Below, in pieces: positions 52,667 to 63,540 of a DNA stretch of 64,000 nt. Below the pieces are notes generated by a model, which searched no databases, was not told the DNA's origin, and saw only the letters and a list, made by a program, of their open reading frames with translations. The stretch spans positions 1-64,000 of the forward strand of contig NZ_SCRH01000001.1 of NCBI RefSeq assembly GCF_004298145.1, read 5' to 3'. Positions within the stretch are counted from its first letter, which is position 1. Each line of letters begins with the position of its first letter. This stretch comes from Mycobacterium sp. GTDB taxonomy: Bacteria; Actinomycetota; Actinomycetes; Mycobacteriales; Mycobacteriaceae. The position numbers were made by a program, and so were the translations under genes.

Positions 52667-53056
52667 TCAGCTCGCCACCTGCTGGAGCCGGTTGGTCATG
52701 CCCAATTCGCGGCCGCGGTCCCACAGGAACGGCTGACCGCTCTTGTAGAACACCGTCTGGTCGTAGCCGTACACCGTGATGTCGTGCGAAACCGAGTCGG
52801 CGACAACCACATTCGACGAACCCATCACCGTCACGGCGTAGCAGTTGCCCAGCGCGGTGACGGTGATGCCCGTGCCGTTGACCAGCAGCGTGGCGTCGTT
52901 GCAGTCGATCGTCTGCTCGATATCCTCCCCGATGACATGGGTGTCGCCGTTCTTGGCCTGCGCGAGCGGCGGTGGGGCGGCGACCGTGGCGGCGAAACCG
53001 GCGGCGACGGCGAGAGCGCCGGTGGCCAGTGACCCGGCGGCGGTTGTCCACTTCAC
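52667..53056 (-). CDS. DUF3060 secreted protein (Rv0680c-like)
   Basis: 129 residues. An N-terminal signal segment (MKWTTAAGSLATGALAVAAGFAATVAA in pieces) without lipobox Cys precedes the DUF3060 repeat region (DATLLVNGTGITVTALGN; CYAVTVMGSSNVVVADS; HDITVYGYDQTVFY). It is the upstream partner of the lipoprotein gene and is divergent from a TetR gene across 194 bases with a palindrome. Two cysteines (in TIDCND and GNCYAV) may form a disulphide, which fits export. Confidence 0.85.
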   Translation of the reverse strand: MKWTTAAGSLATGALAVAAGFAATVAAPPPLAQAKNGDTHVIGEDIEQTIDCNDATLLVNGTGITVTALGNCYAVTVMGSSNVVVADSVSHDITVYGYDQTVFYKSGQPFLWDRGRELGMTNRLQQVAS

Positions 53057-53194
53057 TGCGGGCCCCCTTTTGGACGGGTCGTCTGCTCGAATGAGCCAAG
53101 CATGACATTACGTGCATTTGCCTGCCCGATGGCAGATTTATTTTCCTCCGCCGGGCGCGCATGTCCCGCCGGGGAGATTACTGTCTGAACGGGC

Positions 53195-53217
53195 GTCAAC
53201 TAGAGTCATTAGTTAAC
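53195..53217. promoter_or_regulatory. putative TetR operator between DUF3060 genes and tetR
   Basis: GTCAACTA (53195-53202) and TAGTTAAC (53210-53217) are inverted copies with one mismatch and a 7-base spacer. It lies 34 bases before the TetR start and 138 bases before the DUF3060 start on the other strand. Confidence 0.55.
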
Positions 53218-53250
53218 CGCAACCCGTTTCCGCGATCGAAGGGCGACCGC

Positions 53251-53904
53251 ATGGCAGCTCAACCGGATCCGCCGTCGGCGGCCGGGCGCCAACGCGCGGG
53301 ACGGCCCGGCTCTCGCCCGACCAAGCTGAGCCGGGAAGGGATCATCGACGGCGCACTGACGTTCCTGGATCGCGAGGGCTGGGACGCCCTGACCATCAAC
53401 GCGCTGGCGATGGGATTGGGCACCAAGGGGCCGTCGCTGTACAACCATGTGGACAGCCTGGAGGATTTGCGCCGCGCGGTGCGGATTCGCGTCATCGACG
53501 ACATCATCATGATGCTCAACCGGGTGGGCGTGGGCCGCGCCCGCGACGATGCCGTGCTGGTCATGGCGGGCGCGTACCGCAGCTATGCCCACCATCACCC
53601 GGGCCGCTACTCGGCCTTCACCCGGATGCCGCTGGGTGGCGACGATCCGGAATACACGGCCGCGACCCGCGGCGCGGCCGCGCCGGTGATCGCCGTGCTG
53701 TCCTCCTACGGTCTCGACGGCGAGGCGGCCTTTTTCGCGGCGCTGGAGTTCTGGTCGGCGTTGCACGGCTTCGTGTTGCTGGAGATGACCGGTGTCATGG
53801 ACGACATCGACACCGACGCGTTGTTCTCCGACATGGTGCTGCGCCTGGCGGCGGGTCTGGAACGGCGCACCGCCGGCGACGGCGCCACGGGCGCGGCCCG
53901 ATAG
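53251..53904 (+). CDS. TetR-family transcriptional regulator (Rv0681-like)
   Basis: 217 residues. The N-terminal HTH spans LSREGIIDGALTFLDREGWDALTINALAM and GTKGPSLYNHVDSLEDL; the C-terminal domain contains AALEFWSALHGFVLLEMTG. ATG 53251 is in agreement with the family; no closer ribosome binding site is obvious (GAAGGGCGACCGC precedes). It is divergent from the DUF3060 pair and lies upstream of rpsL. Its stop codon is followed at once by the dispersed GGCGACCCGCTGCGCCCGGC repeat. Confidence 0.88.
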   Translation: MAAQPDPPSAAGRQRAGRPGSRPTKLSREGIIDGALTFLDREGWDALTINALAMGLGTKGPSLYNHVDSLEDLRRAVRIRVIDDIIMMLNRVGVGRARDDAVLVMAGAYRSYAHHHPGRYSAFTRMPLGGDDPEYTAATRGAAAPVIAVLSSYGLDGEAAFFAALEFWSALHGFVLLEMTGVMDDIDTDALFSDMVLRLAAGLERRTAGDGATGAAR

Positions 53905-53946
53905 CGGCGACCCGCTGCGCCCGGCTATGCCGCGCTGGCGATCGCC
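53904..53946 (+). repeat. dispersed stop-adjacent repeat, copy 1
   Basis: Begins GCGGCGACCCGCTGCGCCCGG directly at the TetR stop codon and ends CGCTGGCGATCGCC. It is nearly identical over 43 bases to the copy at 59550-59592. GGCGA at the start and TCGCC at the end can pair. Confidence 0.75.
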
Positions 53947-53960
53947 ACGGGTCCGCCGCT

Positions 53961-53990
53961 TTGACCTGCGAGACCGGCGGCGGGTATTGT
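53961..53990 (+). promoter_or_regulatory. putative promoter of the rpsL-rpsG-fusA-tuf operon
   Basis: TTGACC (53961-53966) and TATTGT (53985-53990) are separated by 18 bases, about 200 bases before rpsL. The rest of the leader up to 54196 is non-coding. Confidence 0.6.
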
Positions 53991-54196
53991 GGTTCCTCGT
54001 GCCTGGCGGCTTACGGCGCCCAACCGTAAGGAAGTGGATGCCGGGCGAATTCGCCTGTCCATGACGCATCGGACCAAGTCCGGTGCGCAGCGCATGCGAC
54101 ACACCCGGCCGCGGGGTGAGGCGGACGGACATAACTGCAGTACACAGACTTGAAATCGCCAGAAGTATGCCGAACACGAATAGAGAAAGCCGGTAG

Positions 54197-54571
54197 ATGC
54201 CAACCATCCAGCAGCTGGTCCGCAAGGGTCGCCGGGACAAGGTCGCCAAGGTCAAGACCGCGGCCCTCAAGGGCAGCCCGCAGCGCCGCGGCGTATGCAC
54301 GCGCGTGTACACCACCACTCCGAAGAAGCCGAACTCCGCGCTTCGGAAGGTGGCCCGCGTGAAGCTGACGAGTCAGGTTGAGGTCACGGCCTACATCCCC
54401 GGCGAGGGTCACAACCTGCAGGAACACTCGATGGTGCTGGTGCGTGGTGGCCGGGTGAAGGACCTGCCCGGTGTCCGATACAAGATCATCCGCGGTTCGC
54501 TCGACACCCAGGGCGTCAAGAACCGCAAGCAGGCTCGCAGCCGTTACGGCGCCAAGAAGGAGAAGAGCTGA
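54197..54571 (+). CDS. rpsL: 30S ribosomal protein S12
   Basis: 124 residues. S12 sits at the decoding centre. The streptomycin-sensitive residues are wild type: Lys43 in [12 protein letters not shown] and Lys88 in GGRVKDLPG. The stop overlaps the rpsG start as TGATG. It heads the str operon rpsL-rpsG-fusA-tuf. Confidence 0.98.
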
Positions 54572-55041
54572 TGCCGCGCAAGGGGCCCGCGCCGAAGCGT
54601 CCGTTGGTCAATGACCCGGTCTACGGATCACAGCTGGTCACCCAGCTGGTGAACAAAGTCCTGCTGCAGGGGAAGAAATCACTCGCCGAGCGCATTGTTT
54701 ACGGTGCGCTCGAACAAGCCCGGGATAAAACGGGCACGGATCCCGTGATCACGCTCAAGCGTGCTCTCGACAACGTCAAGCCCGCCTTGGAGGTGCGCAG
54801 CCGCCGCGTCGGTGGTGCCACCTATCAGGTGCCGGTCGAGGTGCGTCCGGATCGGTCCACCACGCTGGCGCTGCGCTGGCTTGTCAGCTTCTCGCGGCAA
54901 CGCCGGGAGAAGACCATGGTCGAGCGCCTGGCAAACGAGATCATGGATGCCAGCAACGGCCTGGGGGCCGCCGTCAAGCGACGCGAGGACACCCACAAGA
55001 TGGCCGAGGCCAACCGCGCCTTCGCGCACTACCGCTGGTAG
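54571..55041 (+). CDS. rpsG: 30S ribosomal protein S7
   Basis: 156 residues ([20 protein letters not shown]). S7 nucleates assembly of the 30S head and contacts E-site tRNA. The conserved [17 protein letters not shown] and [12 protein letters not shown] end are intact. Its start overlaps the rpsL stop; fusA follows after 78 bases. Confidence 0.98.
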   Translation: MPRKGPAPKRPLVNDPVYGSQLVTQLVNKVLLQGKKSLAERIVYGALEQARDKTGTDPVITLKRALDNVKPALEVRSRRVGGATYQVPVEVRPDRSTTLALRWLVSFSRQRREKTMVERLANEIMDASNGLGAAVKRREDTHKMAEANRAFAHYRW

Positions 55042-55119
55042 GTCTCTCCGGCGCGGGTGCCGGGCCGGCCTGACCGCGAACGACAGCAACTACGCAATCG
55101 AAAGAGTGGGAAGACTTCT

Positions 55120-57225
55120 GTGGCACAGAAGGACGTGCTGACCGACCTCACCAAGGTCCGCAACATCGGCATCATGGCGCACATCGACGCCGGCAAGACG
55201 ACGACGACCGAGCGCATCCTCTACTACACCGGTATCAGCTACAAGATCGGTGAGGTGCACGACGGCGCCGCCACCATGGACTGGATGGAACAGGAGCAGG
55301 AGCGGGGGATCACCATCACCTCCGCGGCCACCACCTGCTTCTGGAAAGACAACCAGATCAACATCATTGACACGCCCGGGCACGTCGACTTCACCGTCGA
55401 GGTGGAGCGCAGCCTGCGCGTGCTCGACGGAGCCGTCGCCGTCTTCGACGGCAAGGAAGGTGTCGAGCCGCAGTCCGAGCAGGTCTGGCGGCAGGCCGAC
55501 AAATACGACGTCCCGCGCATCTGCTTCGTCAACAAGATGGACAAGATCGGCGCCGACTTCTACTTCTCCGTGCGGACGATGGAGGAGCGCCTCGGCGCGA
55601 ACGCCATTCCGATCCAGCTGCCCGTCGGCTCCGAGGGCGACTTCGAGGGCGTCGTCGACCTGGTCGAGATGAACGCCAAGGTCTGGCGCGGTGAGACGAA
55701 GCTGGGCGAAACCTACGAGACCATCGACATCCCGGCCGAACTTGCCGAAAAGGCCGACGAGTACCGCACCAAGCTGCTCGAGGCCGTCGCCGAGACCGAC
55801 GAGGCGCTGCTGGAGAAGTACCTCGGTGGCGAGGAGCTCACCGTCGCCGAGATCAAGGGCGCCATCCGCAAGCTGACCATCAGCTCGGAGGCGTACCCGG
55901 TGCTGTGCGGCAGCGCGTTCAAGAACAAGGGCGTGCAGCCCATGCTCGACGCCGTCATCGACTACCTGCCCTCGCCGCTGGACGTGCCCCCGGCCGTCGG
56001 CCACGCGCCGGGGAAGGAGGGCGAGGAGATCACCCGCAACCCCTCGACCGACGAGCCGTTCTCCGCGTTGGCGTTCAAGGTCGCGACACACCCGTTCTTC
56101 GGCAAGCTGACCTACGTCCGCGTGTACTCGGGGAAGGTCGACTCCGGCAGCCAGGTCATCAACGCCACCAAGGGCAAAAAGGAGCGGCTGGGCAAGCTGT
56201 TCCAGATGCACTCCAACAAGGAGAACCCGGTGGAGACCGCCTCGGCCGGTCACATCTATGCGGTGATCGGGCTGAAGGACACCACCACCGGTGACACCCT
56301 GAGCGACCCGAACCAGCAGATCGTGCTGGAGTCGATGACCTTCCCCGACCCGGTCATCGAGGTGGCCATCGAGCCCAAGACCAAGAGCGACCAGGAGAAG
56401 CTGAGCCTGTCGATCCAGAAGCTCGCCGAGGAGGACCCGACCTTCAAGGTTCACCAGGACTCCGAGACCGGCCAGACCGTGATCGGCGGGATGGGCGAGT
56501 TGCACCTGGACATCCTGGTGGACCGGATGCGCCGCGAGTTCAAGGTCGAGGCCAACGTCGGTAAGCCGCAGGTCGCCTACAAGGAGACCATCAAGCGGAC
56601 GGTGGACAAGGTCGAGTTCACCCACAAGAAGCAGACCGGCGGTTCCGGCCAGTTCGCCAAGGTGCTGATCAGCCTGGAACCGTTCCACGGCGAAGACGGC
56701 GCGACCTACGAGTTCGAGAACAAGGTCACCGGTGGACGTATCCCGCGTGAGTACATCCCGTCGGTGGACGCCGGCGCGCAGGACGCCATGCAGTACGGCG
56801 TGCTGGCCGGTTACCCGCTGGTCAACTTGAAGGTCACCCTGCTCGATGGGGCTTTCCACGAGGTCGACTCGTCGGAGATGGCCTTCAAGATCGCCGGTTC
56901 GCAGGTGCTGAAAAAGGCTGCGGCGCAAGCCCAGCCAGTCATCCTGGAACCGATCATGGCCGTCGAGGTCACCACGCCCGAGGACTACATGGGCGACGTG
57001 ATCGGCGACCTGAACTCCCGCCGTGGCCAGATCCAGGCCATGGAGGAGCGGAGCGGTGCGCGCGTGGTCAAGGCGCATGTGCCGCTGTCGGAGATGTTCG
57101 GCTACGTCGGCGACCTGCGGTCCAAGACCCAAGGCCGGGCAAACTACTCCATGGTCTTCGACTCGTACGCCGAAGTGCCGGCGAACGTGTCAAAGGAGAT
57201 CATCGCGAAGGCGACGGGTCAGTGA
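55120..57225 (+). CDS. fusA: elongation factor G
   Basis: 701 residues. The GTPase G1 motif is AHIDAGKT at 20-27, with G3 DTPGHVDF and G4 NKMDK; domains II-V follow to [19 protein letters not shown] drives translocation and, with RRF, ribosome recycling. The start is GTG 55120 with GAAGACTTCT preceding; a longer ATG-like frame upstream reads into the spacer. Mycobacteria also carry a second EF-G-like gene; this one is in the str operon. Confidence 0.98.
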   Translation: MAQKDVLTDLTKVRNIGIMAHIDAGKTTTTERILYYTGISYKIGEVHDGAATMDWMEQEQERGITITSAATTCFWKDNQINIIDTPGHVDFTVEVERSLRVLDGAVAVFDGKEGVEPQSEQVWRQADKYDVPRICFVNKMDKIGADFYFSVRTMEERLGANAIPIQLPVGSEGDFEGVVDLVEMNAKVWRGETKLGETYETIDIPAELAEKADEYRTKLLEAVAETDEALLEKYLGGEELTVAEIKGAIRKLTISSEAYPVLCGSAFKNKGVQPMLDAVIDYLPSPLDVPPAVGHAPGKEGEEITRNPSTDEPFSALAFKVATHPFFGKLTYVRVYSGKVDSGSQVINATKGKKERLGKLFQMHSNKENPVETASAGHIYAVIGLKDTTTGDTLSDPNQQIVLESMTFPDPVIEVAIEPKTKSDQEKLSLSIQKLAEEDPTFKVHQDSETGQTVIGGMGELHLDILVDRMRREFKVEANVGKPQVAYKETIKRTVDKVEFTHKKQTGGSGQFAKVLISLEPFHGEDGATYEFENKVTGGRIPREYIPSVDAGAQDAMQYGVLAGYPLVNLKVTLLDGAFHEVDSSEMAFKIAGSQVLKKAAAQAQPVILEPIMAVEVTTPEDYMGDVIGDLNSRRGQIQAMEERSGARVVKAHVPLSEMFGYVGDLRSKTQGRANYSMVFDSYAEVPANVSKEIIAKATGQ

Positions 57226-57290
57226 GCGAAGACTAACGAGTTCGGAGGCGAGTAAGCGGAGCTTACGAGCGAGGAGTCGAGCCATCAGCT
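57226..57290. repeat. short repeat-rich, hairpin-bearing segment between fusA and tuf
   Basis: After the fusA stop, the motif GCGAG recurs and GTAAGC-GGA-GCTTAC (57252-57266) makes a small stem-loop. Similar purine-rich GAGCGA runs are scattered through mycobacterial spacers. It may modulate tuf relative to fusA; nothing direct shows that. Confidence 0.45.
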
Positions 57291-57401
57291 CAAGTTCCCT
57301 CGGAGTAACCTTGCCGGGTCATTGGAATGCCTTGGGCGCGGCACAACTGAAAACACCAACACTGCTTTAACAAGCACCAACTAGTCCAGGAGGACACAGA
57401 A

Positions 57402-58592
<1,191 letters not shown>

Positions 58593-58611
58593 TTCGCTAC
58601 TGAGTTAGTCC

Positions 58612-58649
58612 AAAGCCCGGATTGCCGACTCGGCAATCCGGGCTTTGTT
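58612..58649 (+). terminator. tuf terminator
   Basis: AAAGCCCGGATTGCC and GGCAATCCGGGCTTT form a perfect 15-bp stem around GACTC, followed by GTT. It closes the str operon. Confidence 0.88.
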
Positions 58650-58766
58650 CGCTGTGCGCATCGTCGGTCGGAACCGGCGCGCTGAAATCATGCGGCCGCG
58701 GCGCGGCCTGGACTAGGATTTCCTCATTGGTTCTCGGTGACCGTAGGGCGTGGCGGGGAGGTGCCG

Positions 58767-59516
58767 ATGTCGTTCGTTCAAGCGACTCCCGAGTTCGTCG
58801 CGGCTGCCGCGACGGACCTGGCCACGATCGGGTCGACGATCAGCTCGGCGAACACGGCGGCACTGGGTCCGACGTCGGGTGTGCTGGCCCCCGGCGCCGA
58901 CGAGGTTTCGGCGAGTATCGCCGCTCTGTTCGACGCCCACTCCCAGGTCTATCAGGCGCTCAGCGCTCAGGCGGCCGCCTTCCACAGCCAGTTCGTGCAG
59001 CTGATGAACGGCGGCGCGATGCAGTACGCCGCCGCCGAGGCCGCCAACACCACGCCCTTGCAGACCGCCGCGGCGCCCGCGTCGATGGCCGCGCAGGTCC
59101 CGACGATGACCGCCGGCGCCGTGGGAACGTCCGCGCCGACCGCGCCCGCCGGGCCCCTGGCGGCGGCGGTGGCGCCGGCGGCGGCCGTCGCCACGCCGGC
59201 ACCGGCCGGCACGCCCGTCGCGGCGGCGCCGACGGGATCGGCGACGCTGGCCTCGGCCACCGCTCCGGCCGGGCCGGCGCGGGTGGCGACGCCGGCGTAC
59301 GCCCCGGCCAGTTCCCCGCCCGCCGTCCAGCCTGCGGTATCGGCATCGCCCGGCACGGCCGCCGCACCCATGCAGCCCGAGGTGGCGCCGCAGCCTTCTC
59401 CCGCCACGACGCTGCCGGTATCGCCGCGCGCGGCGCCGCACTCGCCGACTTCCCCGTCAGCGGCGCAGCCGCCGGTGCGCCGCGTGCCCATCGTGCCGTC
59501 CGATCCGCTCGTTTGA
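58767..59516 (+). CDS. PE-family protein with Ala/Pro-rich C-terminus
   Basis: 249 residues. The first 95 residues are a PE domain ([20 protein letters not shown], later [18 protein letters not shown]), which ends in the usual helical hairpin. The rest is low-complexity Ala/Pro/Ser/Thr with no glycine-rich PGRS blocks, and ends [14 protein letters not shown] proteins are exported by type VII secretion, mostly ESX-5, usually with a PPE partner, but no PPE gene is nearby. ATG 58767 has GGGGAGG at about six bases. In M. tuberculosis no PE gene stands between tuf and Rv0686. Confidence 0.85.
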   Translation: MSFVQATPEFVAAAATDLATIGSTISSANTAALGPTSGVLAPGADEVSASIAALFDAHSQVYQALSAQAAAFHSQFVQLMNGGAMQYAAAEAANTTPLQTAAAPASMAAQVPTMTAGAVGTSAPTAPAGPLAAAVAPAAAVATPAPAGTPVAAAPTGSATLASATAPAGPARVATPAYAPASSPPAVQPAVSASPGTAAAPMQPEVAPQPSPATTLPVSPRAAPHSPTSPSAAQPPVRRVPIVPSDPLV

Positions 59517-59517
59517 C

Positions 59518-59613
59518 GGCGGCGACCCGCTGCGGCCGGCTTGGACTATGCGGCGACCCGCTGCGCCCGGCCACGCCGCGCTTGCGATCGCCGCGGCCGC
59601 GCTTGCGATCGCC
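59518..59613 (+). repeat. dispersed stop-adjacent repeat, clustered copies
   Basis: A partial unit GGCGACCCGCTGCGGCCGGC starts three bases after the PE stop; a full unit at 59550-59592 (GCGGCGACCCGCTGCGCCCGG ... CTTGCGATCGCC) is nearly identical to copy 1 at 53904; a third partial unit CGCGCTTGCGATCGCC ends at 59613. Confidence 0.72.
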
Positions 59614-59707
59614 GGTAGACGGCCGAAACCGGTTTGCGCGTATCGCGTTCACCGGTGACCGCGAGCGCTAATCTGACACAAATCCCCAGCAAGCCGAGGA
59701 GGGGCAA

Positions 59708-60544
59708 GTGTTAGCACGCTACCTGAAGGCACAGCTGGTCGTTTTGCTGTGCGGCGGCCTGGTCGGGCCGATTTTCTTGGTCGTCTACTTCGTCATGGGG
59801 CTCGGCAGCCTGTTGCAGTGGATGTTCTACGTCGGCCTGCTCATCACCGTGGCGGACGTGCTGATCGCGCTCGTGCTGGCGAACTATGGGGCCAAGTCGT
59901 CCGCGAAGGTGGCCGCGCTCGAGCAGAGCGGCGTGCTGGCGCTCGCCCAGATCACCGGCATCACCGAAACGGGCACGTGGGTCAACAACCAGCAGGTCGT
60001 CAAGGTGCATCTGCACATCGCCGGTCCCGGATTCCTGCCCTTCGACAGCGAAGACCGCGTGATCGCCAGCGTCACCCGGCTCGGCAACCTCAATGCCCGC
60101 AAGGTGGTGGTCCTGGTCAACCCCACCACCAATGAATACCGAATCGACTGGGAGCGAAGCGCTTTGGTCAACGGTCTGATGCCCGCGCAGTTCACGGTGG
60201 CCGAGGACAACCAAACCTACGACCTGAGCGGACAGGCGGGCCCGCTGATGGAGATCCTGCAGATCCTCAAGGCCAACAACGTTCCGCTCAACCGGATGGT
60301 CGACATGCGGTCGAACCCGGCGCTGCGCGGCCAGATTCAGGCGGTGGTGCGCCGGGCGGTCGAACAACAGGCCCCGGCCGCCCAACCGGCACCGGCTGCG
60401 GCGCCCGCGGCGGCGGCCGTCGCGACACCGCCCGAACCGTCGATCGCCGCGCGGCTGCAGGAACTGAGCGAGCTGCGCGCCCGCGGGGCGCTGACCGACG
60501 AGGAATACAACAGCCGGCGCGCGCAGATCATCTCCGAAATCTAG
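59708..60544 (+). CDS. SHOCT-domain membrane protein (Rv0686-like position)
   Basis: 278 residues. Two transmembrane segments (about residues 9-30 and 36-58) are followed by a beta-rich region (GVLALAQITGITETGTWVNN; VVKVHLHIAGPGFLPF) and, after an Ala/Pro linker, a C-terminal SHOCT motif: RLQELSELRARGALTDEEY...AQI. SHOCT is a short oligomerisation-like domain. GTG 59708 follows GAGGGGCAA. Function is unknown. Confidence 0.8.
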   Translation: MLARYLKAQLVVLLCGGLVGPIFLVVYFVMGLGSLLQWMFYVGLLITVADVLIALVLANYGAKSSAKVAALEQSGVLALAQITGITETGTWVNNQQVVKVHLHIAGPGFLPFDSEDRVIASVTRLGNLNARKVVVLVNPTTNEYRIDWERSALVNGLMPAQFTVAEDNQTYDLSGQAGPLMEILQILKANNVPLNRMVDMRSNPALRGQIQAVVRRAVEQQAPAAQPAPAAAPAAAAVATPPEPSIAARLQELSELRARGALTDEEYNSRRAQIISEI

Positions 60545-60573
60545 AGGGCTCGCCCGGCCGCCGGCGGGTGAAT

Positions 60574-60587
60574 TAGAACACGTTTCA
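60574..60587. promoter_or_regulatory. putative KstR operator upstream of the SDR gene
   Basis: TAGAACACGTTTCA matches the KstR consensus TnnAACnnGTTnnA at all eight specified positions. It lies 50 bases before the GTG at 60637. KstR represses cholesterol-catabolism genes in mycobacteria. Confidence 0.68.
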
Positions 60588-60600
60588 GTTCCGCTGCTAG

Positions 60601-61464
<864 letters not shown>

Positions 61465-61489
61465 CCGGCCACCGTGCTAAGAACTCCAC

Positions 61490-62677
61490 GTGAGTAGTGA
61501 CGAAGGCGCCACCAACGGAATCGTGATCGTCGGAGGCGGATTGGCCGCCGCCCGCACCGCCGAGCAGCTGCGGAAATCGGAGTATTCGGGGCTCATCACG
61601 ATCGTCAGCGACGAAGTGCACCTGCCCTACGACCGCCCGCCGCTGTCCAAAGAGGTGCTGCGCAAAGAGGTCGACGACACCGCGCTCAAACCGCGCGAGT
61701 GGTACGACGAGAACGGCGTCACGCTGCGCCTGGGGTCGGCCGCCGGCAGTCTGGACACCGCGGCGCGGACGGTGACGCTCGACGACGGGACGACGCTGCG
61801 CTACGACGAACTCGTGATCGCCACGGGACTGGTACCGCGCCGCATCCCGGCGATCCCCGATCTCGACGGCATCCGCGTGCTGCGATCGTTCGACGAGTGC
61901 CTGGCGCTGCGCGAGCACGCGTCCGCGGCGCAGCGCGCGGTCGTCATCGGCGCCGGCTTCATCGGTTGCGAGGTGGCCGCCAGCCTGCGCAGCCTGGGGG
62001 TGGACGTGGTGCTGGTGGAGCCGCAGCCGACACCGCTGGCCGCCGTGTTAGGCGAGCAGATCGGTGAGCTGGTGGCCCGCCTGCACCGCGCCGAAGGCGT
62101 CGACGTCCGCCTCGGGGTCGGCGTGGCCCAGGTGCGGGGTGACACGCGCGTCGAGGCGGTGGTGTTGAGCGACGGCACCGAGCTGACGGCCGACGTGGTG
62201 GTGGTCGGCATCGGGTCGCGCCCGGCGACCGAATGGCTCGAGGGCAGCGGCGTAACCGTCGACAACGGCGTCATCTGCGACGAGGCCGGACGCACCAGCG
62301 CGCCCAACGTGTGGGCTCTCGGTGATGTCGCGTCGTGGCGTAACGCGACGGGACACCAAGGGCGCGTGGAACATTGGAGCAACGTCGCCGATCAGGCCCG
62401 AGCCCTGGTGCCCGCGATGCTGGGGCAGGATGTGCCTCCCGCGGTGGTCGTCCCCTACTTCTGGAGCGACCAGTACGACGTCAAGATCCAGTGCCTGGGC
62501 GAGCCGGAGGCCGACGACATCGTCCATATCGTCGAGGACGACGGCCGCAAATTCCTGGCCTACTACGAACGCGACGGTGCGCTGGTCGGGGTGGTCGGCG
62601 GCGGGATGCCCGGCAAGGTCATGAAGACCCGCGCCAAGATCGCCGCGGCCGTGCCGATCGCCGAAATGTTGGGCTGA
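61490..62677 (+). CDS. FAD-dependent ferredoxin/rubredoxin reductase-like oxidoreductase
   Basis: 395 residues. An FAD-binding GxGxxG-like VIVGGGLAAARTAEQL opens the protein; the NAD-binding motif is VVIGAGFIGCEVAASL; FAD contact ALGDVASW appears late, and a C-terminal reductase domain follows. These enzymes pass electrons from NAD(P)H to ferredoxins for P450s or dioxygenases. No ferredoxin is next to it. GTG 61490 opens VSSDEGATNG. It is the M. tuberculosis Rv0688 counterpart and is probably co-transcribed with the SDR. Confidence 0.9.
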   Translation: MSSDEGATNGIVIVGGGLAAARTAEQLRKSEYSGLITIVSDEVHLPYDRPPLSKEVLRKEVDDTALKPREWYDENGVTLRLGSAAGSLDTAARTVTLDDGTTLRYDELVIATGLVPRRIPAIPDLDGIRVLRSFDECLALREHASAAQRAVVIGAGFIGCEVAASLRSLGVDVVLVEPQPTPLAAVLGEQIGELVARLHRAEGVDVRLGVGVAQVRGDTRVEAVVLSDGTELTADVVVVGIGSRPATEWLEGSGVTVDNGVICDEAGRTSAPNVWALGDVASWRNATGHQGRVEHWSNVADQARALVPAMLGQDVPPAVVVPYFWSDQYDVKIQCLGEPEADDIVHIVEDDGRKFLAYYERDGALVGVVGGGMPGKVMKTRAKIAAAVPIAEMLG

Positions 62678-62712
62678 CCGCCTCTTTGGTTGTCCGGGTT
62701 GGCTGTTCGGCG

Positions 62713-63540
62713 TCAGCCGACGGCGGCCGCGTACCGCTCGCTGGGGATCTCGGTGTTCTTGATGACGGTCGCGAGTTGCTCGGCGATGCCCGGCGCGCTG
62801 ATGACGGTCGACGCTGACTTGTGGGTGTGGGGATTGCCGTGCGCGTCGGTGAGCTGCGCTCCCGCTTCGCGCGCGATCAGCGTCCCGGCGGCGGTGTCCC
62901 AGGGCTTGTTGGACATCATCACGCAGGCGTCCAGGGCGCCCTCGGCGACGAAGGCGAGGTCCAGCGTCGCGGCCCCGATCATCCGGATGCGCTCGACGCG
63001 GGGCACCAGCTCGGCGGTGAGCGCCAGCCGGTGCTGATTCAGCCTGCCGGCGTCGTGGCCGACCGCGTAGTCGCCGAGGGACACGACGGCCCCGCTGAGG
63101 CTGTCGGTGGCGCTGGCGTTGATCCGCTGGCCGCCCAGGAACGCACCCTTGTCTTTGATCGCGTGATACGTCCTGCCGAGCAGGGGCGCGTGGGTGACCG
63201 CGACGACGGTGACGCCCTTGTGGAGCAGGGCCAGCGATACCGCGCACAGCGGGAGCCCGTGGACGAAGTTCGATGTTCCGTCGATGGGGTCGAGCACCCA
63301 GAGCCACTCGGACGTTTCGATGTCCGGCTGTCGCTCGGACTCTTCGGCCAGTAATGCGATGTCAGATGTGGTTTGGGCCAGGTAGTCGGCGATATCGCGC
63401 TGGATCGCGAGATCGATGTCGGTGACCAGGTCACGGTCGCCTTTGTGCTGCACCGAACTCGGTTGCGATTTCTTGAGCGTGACGGCACCGATTTGCGTTG
63501 CCTGCCAGGCGATTTCGAAAAGTTCTTGCATTGTCTTCAT
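62713..63540 (-). CDS. inositol monophosphatase family protein
   Basis: 275 residues. Metal-binding motifs of the family are intact: LLAEESER (Glu66, Glu67), WVLDPIDGTSNF (Asp84, Asp87) and NKPWDTAAG. It is probably a Mg-dependent phosphatase acting on inositol phosphates, histidinol phosphate or a related sugar phosphate; substrate is not settled by sequence. ATG 63540 gives the usual length. It is convergent with the ferredoxin reductase gene and divergent from the 460-base non-coding end of the window. Confidence 0.88.
   Translation of the reverse strand: MKTMQELFEIAWQATQIGAVTLKKSQPSSVQHKGDRDLVTDIDLAIQRDIADYLAQTTSDIALLAEESERQPDIETSEWLWVLDPIDGTSNFVHGLPLCAVSLALLHKGVTVVAVTHAPLLGRTYHAIKDKGAFLGGQRINASATDSLSGAVVSLGDYAVGHDAGRLNQHRLALTAELVPRVERIRMIGAATLDLAFVAEGALDACVMMSNKPWDTAAGTLIAREAGAQLTDAHGNPHTHKSASTVISAPGIAEQLATVIKNTEIPSERYAAAVG

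Noticed and set aside
55090..57132. A 680-residue minus-strand frame antisense to fusA
   Set aside because: High G+C codon bias of fusA opens the opposite frame; no motif, no ribosome binding site, no neighbour logic.
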